Below are positions 47,128-57,491 of a stretch of DNA of 64,000 nucleotides, one piece after another. The DNA is from Shimazuella alba (lineage in GTDB: Bacteria; Bacillota; Bacilli; Thermoactinomycetales; Thermoactinomycetaceae), in the NCBI RefSeq assembly GCF_009831235.1, contig NZ_WUUL01000008.1, positions 1-64,000 of the forward strand, given 5' to 3'. Every line of letters starts with the position of its first letter. Positions within the stretch are counted from its first letter, which is position 1. A program made the position numbers and the translations under genes. Below the pieces are notes generated by a model, which was not told where the DNA came from, ran no database searches, and worked only from the letters and a program-made list of their open reading frames with translations.

Positions 47128-47213
47128 GTTTTTCGACATAGAAAGATTGTCAATTGAGAAGTTTTGTCGGAGAATCCGTTCACACCTTCGATATCGACAC
47201 GATAAGACGAAAA

Positions 47214-47262
47214 AAGAGGCGAATTTTTCCCAATGAAAGGGAAGATTCGCTTCTTTTTTTTT
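47214..47262 (+). terminator. Terminator after the DUF402 gene
   Basis: A long stem from about 47216 (GAGGCGAAT...TTCCC) pairing with GGGAA.ATTCGCTTC up to 47253, followed by nine or more T. Confidence 0.85.
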
Positions 47263-47327
47263 TCTTATCCTTTACGTTATCTAATCTGCCCCCTTTGTCG
47301 GAAAGTTTTTTTTGATCTCCAGCCGTT

Positions 47328-47360
47328 TTGACAAACATTTTCAGAATCGCAACCTATAAT
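47328..47360 (+). promoter_or_regulatory. Spo0A-type SigA promoter of spoIIE with 21-base spacer
   Basis: TTGACA (47328-47333) and TATAAT (47355-47360) are 21 bases apart, the unusual spacing known for spoIIE and spoIIG promoters activated by Spo0A~P. TTTGTCGGA (47294-47302) and TTTTGACAAA (around the -35) resemble 0A boxes (TGTCGAA). Confidence 0.75.
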
Positions 47361-47392
47361 GGGAACACAAATAAGACAAACGGGGGTCTATT

Positions 47393-49834
47393 ATGTCATT
47401 TATGAAAAATATTCTTTATCGTCCTTCATTTTTAGAAAAAGGCTGGGTGAAAAGATTTTCCCACCAATTAACGAAAATGTGGAATTTTCCAGTGCTTGCA
47501 ATGGGTTTTTTGCTAGGTCGTGCCACCATTTTAGACACAATGTCACCATTTGCATTAGCTTACCTGGCAGTGCTTTTTCATCTTGGAAGGCGAGAATGGC
47601 CTTTGGTAATGCTAACTTTACTTCTGGGGGCTGCTACGCTTGGACCGATGGCCGCTGTGAAAATGACAGGTTTTTTTATGGTATTGTTTATCGTTCACAA
47701 ATTGTTTCATTGGCTAGGTCGTGGAAGTTTGTCTTCAACCCCGTTTGTCGTAATGATCAGCAGCACCGTGGGCCACCTAATAGAATTAAGTTGGCAACCG
47801 TACACTCAGTATCCATACTTGCTCGCAGCAGTTGATATCTTACTCAGTTTTATTCTTACGTTTATTTTTGTCCAATCATTACCCCTATTTACCGTCAAAA
47901 AAAATCGGCTTGGGTTAAAACACGAAGAGATGGTTTGTTTGGTCATTTTGATGGGCTCTGTGTTGACAGGGATGATTGGCTGGCATATAGGAGATCTATC
48001 GATTGTTCATATTGCCTCCCGTTATATGATATTGGTCTTGGCACTTGTTGGAGGTGGGATGTTAGGTGCATCGATGGGAGTTGTAACTGGTCTAATTTTA
48101 AATTTATCTGATGTAAAAGCAATCTTAGAAATATCGTTACTTTCTTTCTCTGGATTATTGGCTGGTTTGTTTCAAGAAGCCAGAAGAATTGGTGTAGCAG
48201 TAGGATTTTTACTTGGTTCTTCGATTTTGTCACTGTATCAAGCAGGTGGTGGTAACTTTTGGATATCACTTGAAGAATCTATGATCGCCATATTTGCTTT
48301 CTTCTTGACAAGAGAGGCGGTTTTTTTAAAAATTTCGCGATTGGTTCCTGGAACTTTTGAAAACCAGATGGCGCATCAAGAGTATATTCGTCGACTTAGA
48401 GATGCCACAGCTGGAAAAGTTGAAAGATTTACCGAGCTGTTTTATGAATTGGCAGGAAGTTTTCGCGAAGATGTATCACGGAAAAGACAGGACGATGAAG
48501 AGCAAGTGAACCAGTTTATTGGCAATATTATGGGAGAAGCATGCATGGGGTGCCGGAGATTTAGTGATTGTTGGGAGAAAAAAGTAGTAAAGACGTATCA
48601 AGGAATGACTAATTTACTTACATTGGTGGAATCGAGTGGAGATGGTCCCCTACCTGTTCCTCCATCTTGGGCTGATCACTGTATCAGGCCAGAAAAAGTA
48701 TTGGAATCATGCCAAGCTCAGTATTCTTATCACCATGAAAGAGTTTATTGGAAAGAGAAAATCGATGAATCAAAAAAAATAGTATCTGATCAACTCAGTG
48801 GAATGGCAGAAGTTATGGAGAAGTTAACAAGAGAGATTCGGCATGAAGCACAAGTATTAACGGTACAGGAAGACCAAATACATTCTTCATTAGAAAGATT
48901 AGGCGTAGCCATCCAACGAGTGGATGTGTTGAATTTGGCAGAAGGTAAAGTAGAGATAGAGATTGTCATGCCACATATAGATGCGCTAGATGAATGCAAA
49001 AAGCTTATTGCGCCATTATTGACAGAAATAATAGGTGAACCGATCAATGTACACCGAAAGATGGTGCAAGATGGAGTATCAGGAGCTATTATTACGCTCG
49101 GATCGGCTCAAAAATTTGAACTAAAGACAGGTTCAGCTGTTGCAGCTAAGGGAGGTGCTGTAGTTTCAGGAGATAGTTTCTGCTCTTTGCACTTAGGAAC
49201 AGGAAAAGCTGCTATTGCGATTAGTGATGGGATGGGAAATGGACAACGAGCACAAGAGGAATCTAGTGCAGCATTAAAATTACTACGGAGATTGCTACAA
49301 GCTGGTATGAACGAAGAGCGTGCTGTAGATTCAGTGAATTCTATTTTATCTTTACGCACGATGGACGAGATGTTTGCCACGATTGATCTTGCTATGGTCG
49401 ATTTAAACTCTGGTAGAGGTAGATTTATGAAGATCGGTTCTACACCAGGATTTATTAAACGAGGAAAAAAAATTATGAAGCTGGCAGCTTCCAGTCCGCC
49501 AATTGGAATCTTAAAGGAGATTGATGTGAAGCCCATTGACTTACAGCTAGAGCCTGGAGATATTTTGATCATGATGAGTGATGGTGTCTATGATGCTTCT
49601 CGCCATGCGATGAATAAAGAGGCATTTATGAATCGCATTATTCATGAAATTGATACAAAAGACCCACAAGATTTTGCCGATTGTTTGCTCGAAAAGGTAA
49701 TTCGTCAACATCAAGGCGCGATTCATGATGATATGACGGTTGTTGTTTCCAAAGTAGAACGTTATGCTCCAGAATGGTCTTCGATTCGAATTCCTGGGAT
49801 AAGAAGGATCGATCGTACAGTAGTAAGTAATTAA
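47393..49834 (+). CDS. spoIIE: Stage II sporulation protein E, PP2C phosphatase
   Basis: An 813-residue protein. The N-terminal third has about ten membrane segments, a central FtsZ-interacting region follows, and the C-terminal PP2C domain (about 590-800) shows ISDGMGNGQRAQEES and MMSDGVYDASRH metal sites. SpoIIE dephosphorylates SpoIIAA to release SigF in the forespore and takes part in polar septation. The 21-base-spaced promoter upstream agrees with Spo0A control. Confidence 0.96.
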   Translation: MSFMKNILYRPSFLEKGWVKRFSHQLTKMWNFPVLAMGFLLGRATILDTMSPFALAYLAVLFHLGRREWPLVMLTLLLGAATLGPMAAVKMTGFFMVLFIVHKLFHWLGRGSLSSTPFVVMISSTVGHLIELSWQPYTQYPYLLAAVDILLSFILTFIFVQSLPLFTVKKNRLGLKHEEMVCLVILMGSVLTGMIGWHIGDLSIVHIASRYMILVLALVGGGMLGASMGVVTGLILNLSDVKAILEISLLSFSGLLAGLFQEARRIGVAVGFLLGSSILSLYQAGGGNFWISLEESMIAIFAFFLTREAVFLKISRLVPGTFENQMAHQEYIRRLRDATAGKVERFTELFYELAGSFREDVSRKRQDDEEQVNQFIGNIMGEACMGCRRFSDCWEKKVVKTYQGMTNLLTLVESSGDGPLPVPPSWADHCIRPEKVLESCQAQYSYHHERVYWKEKIDESKKIVSDQLSGMAEVMEKLTREIRHEAQVLTVQEDQIHSSLERLGVAIQRVDVLNLAEGKVEIEIVMPHIDALDECKKLIAPLLTEIIGEPINVHRKMVQDGVSGAIITLGSAQKFELKTGSAVAAKGGAVVSGDSFCSLHLGTGKAAIAISDGMGNGQRAQEESSAALKLLRRLLQAGMNEERAVDSVNSILSLRTMDEMFATIDLAMVDLNSGRGRFMKIGSTPGFIKRGKKIMKLAASSPPIGILKEIDVKPIDLQLEPGDILIMMSDGVYDASRHAMNKEAFMNRIIHEIDTKDPQDFADCLLEKVIRQHQGAIHDDMTVVVSKVERYAPEWSSIRIPGIRRIDRTVVSN

Positions 49835-49847
49835 TATCAGAAAAATA

Positions 49848-49906
49848 AACGATATGATTATTCCAAGCTGTATCGAAATAAGCGGAATCAATCATATCGT
49901 TTTTTC
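49848..49906 (+). terminator. Terminator after spoIIE
   Basis: AACGATATGATT (49848-49859) pairs perfectly with AATCATATCGTT (49890-49901), with a further TCC/GGA inside, followed by TTTTC. Confidence 0.85.
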
Positions 49907-49983
49907 ATATTCTTAGTCTTTTTATTGGAATTAAAGTTGTATATTGATAAAATGAGGTCACTATTTAGTTATGAGGTGGCAAG

Positions 49984-51375
49984 TTGTTTTTAGCAAAATT
50001 GGAATCGGAAATTAAGCAATATCAGCTTTTTAACAATGGTGAAAAAATATTAGTTGGCGTGTCAGGTGGAACTGATTCGATTGCACTGCTTCATGGTTTG
50101 GTCCGACTTGCTCCTGAGTATAGATGGCAAATTCATGTTGTTCATGTCAATCACCAGCTTCGAGGGGAGGCAAGTGACCAAGATGCTGATTATGTAGCAA
50201 AATTCTGTGAGAAATATCAAATCCCTTATCAAATTAAAAAGGTTGATGTACAAGCAAAACGAGCGGAGGATGGAGGTAACAAACAAGCTATCGCTCGTCA
50301 GTTGAGATATCGGGCTTTTCAAGCAGTTGCACAAGAACAAGGAATAAAAAAATTAACCTTAGCACATCACGCTGATGACCAAGTAGAAACCATGGTAATG
50401 AGGTTAATCAGAGGAACAGGTCCTAGTGGGTTAGTAGGAATGAAAAGAATTCGTGTTTTAGGAAGCATACAAGTTGTTCGTCCCTTGCTTCGTATTTACC
50501 GAAAAGAAATGGAAGATTATCTAGAGGATTGCCAAATAGTACCACGTGAAGATGAGTCCAATCAATCCACACTCTACACGAGGAATCGGCTGAGGCTGGA
50601 ACTAATACCAGATTTGATGAGTTATAATCCACATGTGAAGCAAGCACTATTACAACTAGGAAGTTTAATAGAAGAGGAAGAGGAGGTTTGGCAAAAGTGG
50701 ACAAATGAAGGAGTAGCGTCCATTTCAACCAAAGTAAGTGAACAAGAGTATTTAATTGATATTAAATCCTTTCTTTCTTACCCCGTTGCTTTACAAAGGA
50801 GAATGGTTAAACTAATATTAAATTGTCTAACCGATGAAAATCTACCTTATCATTCAATTGAACAGGTGTTACAATTAGTGGTACACCCATCTCCCTCGGT
50901 ATGGATTTTCCTTCCCGGTGGAATAAAAGGAGTAAGATCTTATGAGAAACTCCGTTTGACCAAAGATTACATAAATAAAGCGGAAGCAGAGTGGATTTTT
51001 CCTCTCCAAATTCCAGGAATTACTTACTTGCCACAGGGTGCGATTCAATCTATTATTTCTTCAACACCTTTTCATTCTGATACTCGTGAATCTCCTCACA
51101 AAGCTGTATTTGATGCAGAACAACTAGACTTGGCTCATTTATCAGTTCGAAATCGTCGAGCAGGAGACCGTATTAGGCCATATGGGTTTTCTGGGCACAA
51201 ACAGGTGAAAGCTTTGTTTATGGAGAAGAAGATTCCTCTGAGTCAGAGGAATAAACAGCCAATAGTAGTAGTAAAAGATGAGATTGTATGGATTCCTAAT
51301 ATTCGACGGTCTGCTATTGCTCCTGTCACTCCAGAAACTTCCCGTTTTCTCATGCTTCAATGGTTGGAGAAATAG
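49984..51375 (+). CDS. tilS: tRNA(Ile)-lysidine synthase
   Basis: A 463-residue N-type ATP pyrophosphatase. VGVSGGTDSIALLHGL is the PP-loop. HVNHQLRGEASDQDADYV and LAHHADDQVETMVMRLIRGT are further TilS blocks. It converts C34 of tRNA-Ile2 (CAU) to lysidine. TTG start after GAGGTGG. yabS and yabT, which precede it in B. subtilis, are absent. hpt follows. Confidence 0.95.
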   Translation: MFLAKLESEIKQYQLFNNGEKILVGVSGGTDSIALLHGLVRLAPEYRWQIHVVHVNHQLRGEASDQDADYVAKFCEKYQIPYQIKKVDVQAKRAEDGGNKQAIARQLRYRAFQAVAQEQGIKKLTLAHHADDQVETMVMRLIRGTGPSGLVGMKRIRVLGSIQVVRPLLRIYRKEMEDYLEDCQIVPREDESNQSTLYTRNRLRLELIPDLMSYNPHVKQALLQLGSLIEEEEEVWQKWTNEGVASISTKVSEQEYLIDIKSFLSYPVALQRRMVKLILNCLTDENLPYHSIEQVLQLVVHPSPSVWIFLPGGIKGVRSYEKLRLTKDYINKAEAEWIFPLQIPGITYLPQGAIQSIISSTPFHSDTRESPHKAVFDAEQLDLAHLSVRNRRAGDRIRPYGFSGHKQVKALFMEKKIPLSQRNKQPIVVVKDEIVWIPNIRRSAIAPVTPETSRFLMLQWLEK

Positions 51376-51456
51376 GGTATTTGTTAGGAAGTTATACATA
51401 TTGGAAACGGAAACAAAGGGAACAGTTTTTACAAGTCGTCTGGAGGGAATATTACT

Positions 51457-52005
51457 TTGCATCAAGATGTGAAAGAGATTTTAGTTTCAACAGAACAGAT
51501 TCAAGAAAAGATTATTTCATTAGGTCAACAAATTACAAATGATTACCAAGAGAAAGACTTACTATGTGTGTGCATATTAAAAGGAGCAGCCCCATTTATG
51601 GCTGATCTGATCCGGCAAATTGATCTTCCGATGGAAATTGATTTCATGGCCTGCTCTAGTTATGGAACATCAACGAAATCATCGGGAGAGGTTAGGATTT
51701 TGAAAGATCTTGAATCATCCGTTCAAAATCGTGACATTCTTCTCGTAGAAGATATCATTGATACAGGGCTTACTCTGAGTTACTTGGTTGATTTGTTTAA
51801 AGGACGCGAAGCTCGTTCGGTGAAGACTGTTACACTGCTCGACAAGCCGTCCAGACGGCAAGCAGATTTAGTTCCTGACTACTTTGGTTTTCAAGTGCCA
51901 GATAAGTTTGTTATCGGATTTGGACTTGATTACGATGAAAAGTATAGAAACTTGCCTTACATAGGAGTTTTGAAAGAAGAGGTATACAATACAAAAATCA
52001 CTTGA
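51457..52005 (+). CDS. hpt: Hypoxanthine phosphoribosyltransferase
   Basis: A 182-residue purine salvage enzyme. LLVEDIIDTGLTLSYLVDLF is the PRPP loop, and VCILKGAAPFMADLIRQI an early block. It makes IMP/GMP from hypoxanthine/guanine and PRPP. TTG start at 51457 after TGGAGGGAA. tilS-hpt-ftsH order is widely conserved in Firmicutes. Confidence 0.95.
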   Translation: MHQDVKEILVSTEQIQEKIISLGQQITNDYQEKDLLCVCILKGAAPFMADLIRQIDLPMEIDFMACSSYGTSTKSSGEVRILKDLESSVQNRDILLVEDIIDTGLTLSYLVDLFKGREARSVKTVTLLDKPSRRQADLVPDYFGFQVPDKFVIGFGLDYDEKYRNLPYIGVLKEEVYNTKIT

Positions 52006-52199
52006 TTTTGGTTGGAAATTGATAGGAGTGTAGTCGAGCATTTTAACTTGTGCTAGAATGAACAAGTGCTCTTTCAGGAAGCAGAACACATTTTTTTATT
52101 ATTATTGCCAATAGGATTACTTGGTTACGAGAAAACCGCTCAGCACAATGTGCAATAAGGCGCTCTTTACCAAATGATCTATCAATATCTACACCGCTG

Positions 52200-52365
52200 G
52201 GAATTCTTATACTAGGTGCAGGAACTACAGGAGCATGCCTCCTGTAGTGCGGGTAGGCTGTCAACCTGCCCTGATGTATCGTCACGCTAAGGTCAGAGTC
52301 GAAAGACGCTCGCATGACTGGACAGATACAAGCTCCCACCTCAAAGTTAAAATAGGTGGCGGGTC
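52200..52365 (+). ncRNA. Candidate structured RNA upstream of ftsH
   Basis: Several stems follow one another: ACTACAGGAG/CTCCTGTAGT (52224-52233 with 52239-52248, perfect), GGGTAGG/CCTGCCC (52251-52257 with 52265-52271), an arm closed by GTATC/GATAC (52276-52280 with 52325-52329) with GTCA/TGAC inside, and CCACCT/AGGTGG (52336-52341 with 52354-52359). It is GC-richer than the surroundings and has no good ORF. It could be a leader element of ftsH or an independent RNA such as 6S; I cannot assign a family. Confidence 0.4.
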
Positions 52366-52408
52366 GTTGACATAAATGGACTGATATGGAATGGAGAGGA
52401 GGCCAAGG

Positions 52409-54391
52409 ATGAAAAACTACTTCCTCAGAAATGGTTTATTGTATGTTACTCTCATCCTTGTTATTGTTGGTGTTTTTAATCTCGTAGCCAATACGAGCTC
52501 AGCTACAAAACAACTAACGTATAGTGAATACCACAATCTGTTAAAAACAAAACAGATTGAGAGTGTTGTGATTCAACCAGAAGGTGATACTTATCACATT
52601 ACTGGTAAGTATAAAAACAATAAAACGAAATCGTTTGTAACACAAGGTCCTCTAGGTTATGGATCAACTGTTACACAAGATTTGCAAAAATACAATGTGA
52701 AGTTCTCTGTGGAAAAAACGAAAAGTGATTCCATTTGGATTTCTATCTTCACATCGATTATTCCCATTGTTGGTGTAATCATTTTATTCCTTTTCCTGAT
52801 GAATCAAGCTCAAGGCGGCGGTAGCCGAGTGATGAACTTTGGGAAAAGCAAAGCACGTTTATACAACGAGGAGAAGAAGCGTGTTACATTTAATGATGTA
52901 GCAGGTGCTGATGAAGAGAAGACAGAGCTTATTGAAATTGTTGATTTCTTGAAAGATAATCGGCGCTTTGCACAGATGGGTGCACGTATTCCAAAAGGTG
53001 TTCTTCTAGTCGGACCACCAGGGACAGGGAAAACCTTACTGGCACGAGCGGTTGCTGGAGAAGCAAAAGTACCATTTTTCTCTATCAGCGGTTCCGACTT
53101 CGTAGAAATGTTTGTTGGGGTTGGGGCATCCCGCGTACGTGACTTGTTTGAACAAGCGAAGAAAAACGCTCCTTGTATTATCTTTATAGACGAAATTGAT
53201 GCTGTAGGTCGTCAACGAGGTGCAGGTCTTGGTGGAGGTCACGATGAGCGTGAGCAAACCCTTAATCAGTTACTTGTTGAGATGGACGGATTTGATGCCA
53301 ATGCTGGTATTATCATCATGGCAGCAACCAACAGACCAGATATTTTAGACCCTGCCTTGTTACGTCCTGGTCGATTCGACCGTCAAATTTTGGTCAACCG
53401 TCCGGATGTACGTGGTCGAGAAGAGATCTTAAAAGTGCATGCACGAAACAAACCGATAGATGAAAGTGTAAAACTTTCCGTTGTAGCACAGCGAACAACA
53501 GGTTTCTCCGGGGCTGATCTCGAAAACTTGCTCAATGAAGCTGCATTGCTTGCTGCTCGTGAGAACAAACGAAAAATTACGATGTTAGAGATTGATGAAG
53601 CAGTTGACCGGGTTATCGCAGGTCCTCAGAAGAAGAGCCGTGTTGTCAGCCAAAAAGAACGCCAGATTGTTGCTTACCATGAAGCCGGACATGTTATTGT
53701 CGGGTATTATGTGAAAAACGCGGACACGGTACATAAAGTTACGATTGTGCCGCGTGGTCAAGCTGGTGGATATGCGATGATGCTTCCAAAAGAAGATCGT
53801 TATATCGCTACCAAAGGCGAACTGCTTGATCGTGTTACTGGATTACTTGGTGGTCGAGTAGCTGAAGAAGTTGTGTTTGGCGAGGTAAGTACAGGAGCAA
53901 GCAATGATTTTGAACGGGCAACTGGTATTGTTCGCTCTATGATTACCGAGTATGGAATGAGTGAAAAATTTGCGACCATGCAGTTTGGCAGAACCCAAGG
54001 TCAAGTCTTCCTCGGAAGAGATTTGGGTCATGAGCAAAATTATTCTGATCAAATCGCTTATGAAATCGACACTGAAATGCAAGAATTGATCAGAAAATGT
54101 TACAATGAAGCGAAACAAATGTTGACTGAACGCCGTGAACAGCTTAATTTATTAGCTGAAACGTTACTTACACGTGAGACATTGGATGAAGAACAAATCA
54201 AGCAACTATTAGAAAATGGTAAGATCGATGACGATGTAGTTGTAACTATCCAAGGCAAAGAAGAAGCATTGAAAGAAGAACCAAAGGTTGAAGAAATACA
54301 ACCTCCAAATACGAATTCGGAAGAACCAAAAGCAGATGAAATTCACATCGATGCACCAAAAGAAGAAGAACCACCAAAAAAAGATCAGTAA
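52409..54391 (+). CDS. ftsH: ATP-dependent zinc metalloprotease FtsH
   Basis: A 660-residue membrane AAA+ protease. Two membrane segments (about 7-25 and 110-130) flank an extracytoplasmic domain. Walker A GPPGTGKT (202-209) and the zinc site HEAGH (424-428) are intact. It degrades membrane and regulatory proteins. The C-terminal tail is Glu/Pro/Lys-rich and poorly conserved. The ATG at 52409 follows GAGGAGG by six bases. Confidence 0.96.
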   Translation: MKNYFLRNGLLYVTLILVIVGVFNLVANTSSATKQLTYSEYHNLLKTKQIESVVIQPEGDTYHITGKYKNNKTKSFVTQGPLGYGSTVTQDLQKYNVKFSVEKTKSDSIWISIFTSIIPIVGVIILFLFLMNQAQGGGSRVMNFGKSKARLYNEEKKRVTFNDVAGADEEKTELIEIVDFLKDNRRFAQMGARIPKGVLLVGPPGTGKTLLARAVAGEAKVPFFSISGSDFVEMFVGVGASRVRDLFEQAKKNAPCIIFIDEIDAVGRQRGAGLGGGHDEREQTLNQLLVEMDGFDANAGIIIMAATNRPDILDPALLRPGRFDRQILVNRPDVRGREEILKVHARNKPIDESVKLSVVAQRTTGFSGADLENLLNEAALLAARENKRKITMLEIDEAVDRVIAGPQKKSRVVSQKERQIVAYHEAGHVIVGYYVKNADTVHKVTIVPRGQAGGYAMMLPKEDRYIATKGELLDRVTGLLGGRVAEEVVFGEVSTGASNDFERATGIVRSMITEYGMSEKFATMQFGRTQGQVFLGRDLGHEQNYSDQIAYEIDTEMQELIRKCYNEAKQMLTERREQLNLLAETLLTRETLDEEQIKQLLENGKIDDDVVVTIQGKEEALKEEPKVEEIQPPNTNSEEPKADEIHIDAPKEEEPPKKDQ

Positions 54392-54396
54392 TAGAT

Positions 54397-54493
54397 AAAA
54401 AACCTAGTATGGACACTCGATGGGAGAGGTAAAAAGGCTAGAGGATTCCTTCCTCTGACCTTTCCTACCTTTGGAGGTCATACAGGTTTTTTT
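54397..54493 (+). terminator. Long terminator-like structure after ftsH
   Basis: AAAAACCTAGTATG (from 54397) pairs with CATACAGGTTTTTTT (54479-54493). Inner arms include GAGG..CCTC and GGTAAA/TTTACC-like pairs. It ends in seven T, 25 bases before the coaX start, so it may be a terminator or an attenuator for coaX. Confidence 0.55.
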
Positions 54494-54518
54494 CTTTGGG
54501 GAGAAAAGGAGTAAAAAA

Positions 54519-55286
54519 ATGTTACTCGTAATGGATGTTGGAAATACCAATATTGTTTTTGGGATTTATGATCAAGAAAAACTGTTACACCATTGGAGAA
54601 TGCAAACAGACCGGAATGCGACAGAAGATGAATATGCGATGACATTTAAACATTTGTTGTCTCATGTTGGTTTAGAGTTTTCGCAAATCAAGGGAGCAAT
54701 ACTTTCCTCCGTTGTCCCACCGATAACTTATGTGCTTCGAAAACTAAGTGAAAAATATCTAATGCTCAGCCCTTTGGTTTTAGGACCTGGCGTAAAAACT
54801 GGATTGCATATTCAAACAGATGACCCACGAGAAGTGGGAGCTGACCGGATAGCCAATGCTGTAGCTGCAGTAGAACTATATGGAGCACCAGCTATTATCG
54901 TAGATTTTGGTACAGCAACAACCTTCTGCTATGTGGATGAGCAAGCTAGATATTTTGGAGGAGCAATCGCTCCAGGAGTACAAATATCTGCGGAAGCTTT
55001 GTACCAACGAGCTGCTAAATTGACGAGAGTCGAAATTGTTCAACCAACAGAAGTGGTAGGTAAAAATACCGTCCATGCGGTACAATCTGGCATTTACTAT
55101 GGATATGTAGGTTTGGTTGATGGGATTGTCAGTAGAATGAAAGAGCAATCAGTAGTTACCCCGACTGTTATTGCAACAGGAGGTTTGGCGAGTCTTATCT
55201 GTCATAGTACTCAGACCATTGATAAAGTAGATCCACTGCTGACACTAGAAGGTTTGAAACTCATCTATAAACGAAACTTAAATTAG
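54519..55286 (+). CDS. coaX: Type III pantothenate kinase
   Basis: A 255-residue ASKHA-fold kinase that starts CoA synthesis by phosphorylating pantothenate. [20 protein letters not shown] is the phosphate loop, [15 protein letters not shown] and [13 protein letters not shown] follow. The start at 54519 is chosen because AAAAGGAG lies before it and it matches the family N-terminus. Confidence 0.94.
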   Translation: MLLVMDVGNTNIVFGIYDQEKLLHHWRMQTDRNATEDEYAMTFKHLLSHVGLEFSQIKGAILSSVVPPITYVLRKLSEKYLMLSPLVLGPGVKTGLHIQTDDPREVGADRIANAVAAVELYGAPAIIVDFGTATTFCYVDEQARYFGGAIAPGVQISAEALYQRAAKLTRVEIVQPTEVVGKNTVHAVQSGIYYGYVGLVDGIVSRMKEQSVVTPTVIATGGLASLICHSTQTIDKVDPLLTLEGLKLIYKRNLN

Positions 55287-55297
55287 GAGGTTCCTAA

Positions 55298-56167
55298 ATG
55301 GATTACACTACTCGTGCAATTTCTGCTGATGGATATGTACGCGGATTTGCTGCACTCACCACAAACCTTGTACAAGAATTACAGAAGAGACATTTTACGT
55401 TTCCAGTAGCAAGTGCAGCACTTGGAAGAACGGTTACGATGGCATCTTTGCTAAGTCTAACGATTAAAGATAAAAAAGAGCGGATCACCATACAAGTGGA
55501 GGGGGATGGACCACTAGGACGTATCGTTGCAGAAACAGACGGTGAGAGTAATATTCGTGGCTATGTCGACAATCCTGATGTTCTTATTCCGTTAAAGGAA
55601 AATGGGAAGTTGGACGTATCAGGTGCGGTGGGTCAGGGTTCTCTTTATATAACACGAGATCTAGGTTTAGGTAACCCATATCAAGGGGCTTCACCCATTG
55701 TTTCTGGAGAACTCGCCGAAGATTTCACTTATTACTTCACTTCTTCTGAACAGACACCTAGCTCAGTAGGACTTGGAGTTTTGGTCAATCGTGATAAAAT
55801 CTTGGTTGCTGGTGGATATATGGTGCAACTTTTACCCAATGCACCCGAATCTGTAATCGATATGTTAGAAGCTCGAATAAGCAAGATAACATCTATCACA
55901 GATCTATTGGCAAAAGATATAACACCAGAACAACTGTTGCAGCAAATTATGGGTGATGATACACGGTTTTTAGAGAAGAAAGAAACCCGTTTTGGATGTA
56001 CTTGTTCTCGGGATAAAGTGAAAAACATGTTGGTTAGCCTAGGAGAAAAAGAATTAACAGCTATTGTGGATGAAGTTGGTGAAGCAGAGGTTGTCTGTCA
56101 TTTTTGTAATGAGAAATATCAGTTTAATAAAGAAGAATTATTAGAAATCATAGGATCGTTGGATTGA
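55298..56167 (+). CDS. hslO: Redox-regulated chaperone Hsp33
   Basis: A 289-residue holdase chaperone. The C-terminal zinc switch shows CTC (FGCTCSRDKV) and CHFC (VVCHFCNEKY). Oxidation of these cysteines activates it under bleach or peroxide stress. AGGAGG precedes the ATG, 11 bases after coaX; the coaX-hslO-cysK order is conserved, apart from the missing yacD. Confidence 0.95.
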   Translation: MDYTTRAISADGYVRGFAALTTNLVQELQKRHFTFPVASAALGRTVTMASLLSLTIKDKKERITIQVEGDGPLGRIVAETDGESNIRGYVDNPDVLIPLKENGKLDVSGAVGQGSLYITRDLGLGNPYQGASPIVSGELAEDFTYYFTSSEQTPSSVGLGVLVNRDKILVAGGYMVQLLPNAPESVIDMLEARISKITSITDLLAKDITPEQLLQQIMGDDTRFLEKKETRFGCTCSRDKVKNMLVSLGEKELTAIVDEVGEAEVVCHFCNEKYQFNKEELLEIIGSLD

Positions 56168-56239
56168 CAATTTATTCATGTAGTTGTTAAGATAAATGCA
56201 TATATTCCTGTTTTATTACTCGGAATTAGGGGGATTAAT

Positions 56240-57172
56240 ATGCGAGTCGCAAGCAACATACTGGAATTAATAGGTCAAACACCTTTGGTAAAGTTAAATC
56301 ATATTGTGGGAAAAGCTGATGCAGATGTGTATTTGAAATTGGAGTTTTACAATCCAGGCGGGAGTGTGAAGGATCGGATAGCACTGAGTATGATTGAAGG
56401 TGCAGAAGAACGTGGGGAATTGAAGCGAGGAGATACTATCATTGAACCGACTAGTGGAAATACTGGTATTGGATTAGCAATGGTAGCAGCAGCCAAAGGA
56501 TATCGTGCTATTCTTGTGATGCCAGATACGATGAGTATAGAACGTCGTAACTTGCTTCGGGCGTATGGTGCTGAGTTAGTTTTAACCCCTGGGGCGGAAG
56601 GGATGAAAGGTGCAATCGCCAAAGCAGAAGCGCTAAAAGAAGCACATCCAGAGTACTTTATGCCACAGCAATTTAAAAATGAAGACAATGTAAAAATCCA
56701 TCGTGAGACAACAGCCAGAGAGCTGGCTAATCAAGTAGATGGTCAAATAGATGCTTTTGTTTCAGGTATAGGAACTGGCGGAACCATAACTGGAGTAGGA
56801 GAAGTGTTAAAAGAAACATTCCCTGATCTTCATGTGGTAGCAGTAGAACCAACAGACTCTCCAGTCTTATCTGGTGGAAAACCAGGTCCTCATAAAATTC
56901 AAGGAATTGGTGCGGGTTTTGTACCTCCTATTTTAAATACAGAAGTATACGATGAGATTATCCAAGTAGAAAACGAAGAAGCATTCACATGGGCAAGGAA
57001 ACTAGCACGTGAAGAAGGTATCTTAGTGGGTATCTCTTCTGGAGCCGCAGTATCAGCAGCATTGAAGGTGGCACGCCGACTAGGTGCGGGGAAAAAAGTT
57101 ATTGCAGTCATCCCAAGTAATGGAGAACGTTACTTAACTACCCCTTTGTACCAATTTGAAGATAAAAAATAA
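56240..57172 (+). CDS. cysK: Cysteine synthase (O-acetylserine sulfhydrylase A)
   Basis: A 310-residue PLP enzyme making cysteine from O-acetylserine and sulfide. [10 protein letters not shown] contains the PLP lysine (Lys44), [16 protein letters not shown] the substrate loop, and [10 protein letters not shown] the phosphate site. GTGGVG-type final loop and the ISSGAA serine are present. A terminator follows. Confidence 0.96.
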   Translation: MRVASNILELIGQTPLVKLNHIVGKADADVYLKLEFYNPGGSVKDRIALSMIEGAEERGELKRGDTIIEPTSGNTGIGLAMVAAAKGYRAILVMPDTMSIERRNLLRAYGAELVLTPGAEGMKGAIAKAEALKEAHPEYFMPQQFKNEDNVKIHRETTARELANQVDGQIDAFVSGIGTGGTITGVGEVLKETFPDLHVVAVEPTDSPVLSGGKPGPHKIQGIGAGFVPPILNTEVYDEIIQVENEEAFTWARKLAREEGILVGISSGAAVSAALKVARRLGAGKKVIAVIPSNGERYLTTPLYQFEDKK

Positions 57173-57198
57173 GTAATCATCCATAGAACTAAGAAGAT

Positions 57199-57246
57199 AA
57201 GCTGATCAAAGGAGAAAATAATCCTGAGATCAGCTTTTATTTTTAT
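57199..57246 (+). terminator. Terminator after cysK
   Basis: AAGCTGATC (57199-57207) pairs with GATCAGCTT (57228-57236), followed by TTATTTTTATTT. The remaining gap to 57491 shows nothing else clear. Confidence 0.8.
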
Positions 57247-57491
57247 TTAGCAGTGAGGAGTGATAATTACGAATACTTTTTCAAATAAAGAAAAGAGAAG
57301 TAACTTGTCCCCTAGTTGCTAATCATGAAATTTATTTATTTGACGGCGGATCTGATATATTTCCAACCTTTTCCTCTCCCATTACTTGCCTTGTATATAG
57401 TTGTTGAGTTTCACAAATTACTTAAAGGAAGGCATTAGAAATTCTAATATGTGATATACAAAATACAAGCAGCATTGGAGGTTGAATACGG

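Noticed and set aside
52043-52339. 98-residue minus-strand open frame over the structured stretch
   Set aside because: No ribosome site, and the stems on the plus strand explain the GC-rich sequence better.
52200-52365. Signal-recognition-particle RNA or tmRNA as identity of the structured RNA
   Set aside because: The SRP GGAAGGAAGCAG-type apical motif and the tmRNA tag and alanine acceptor ends are absent.
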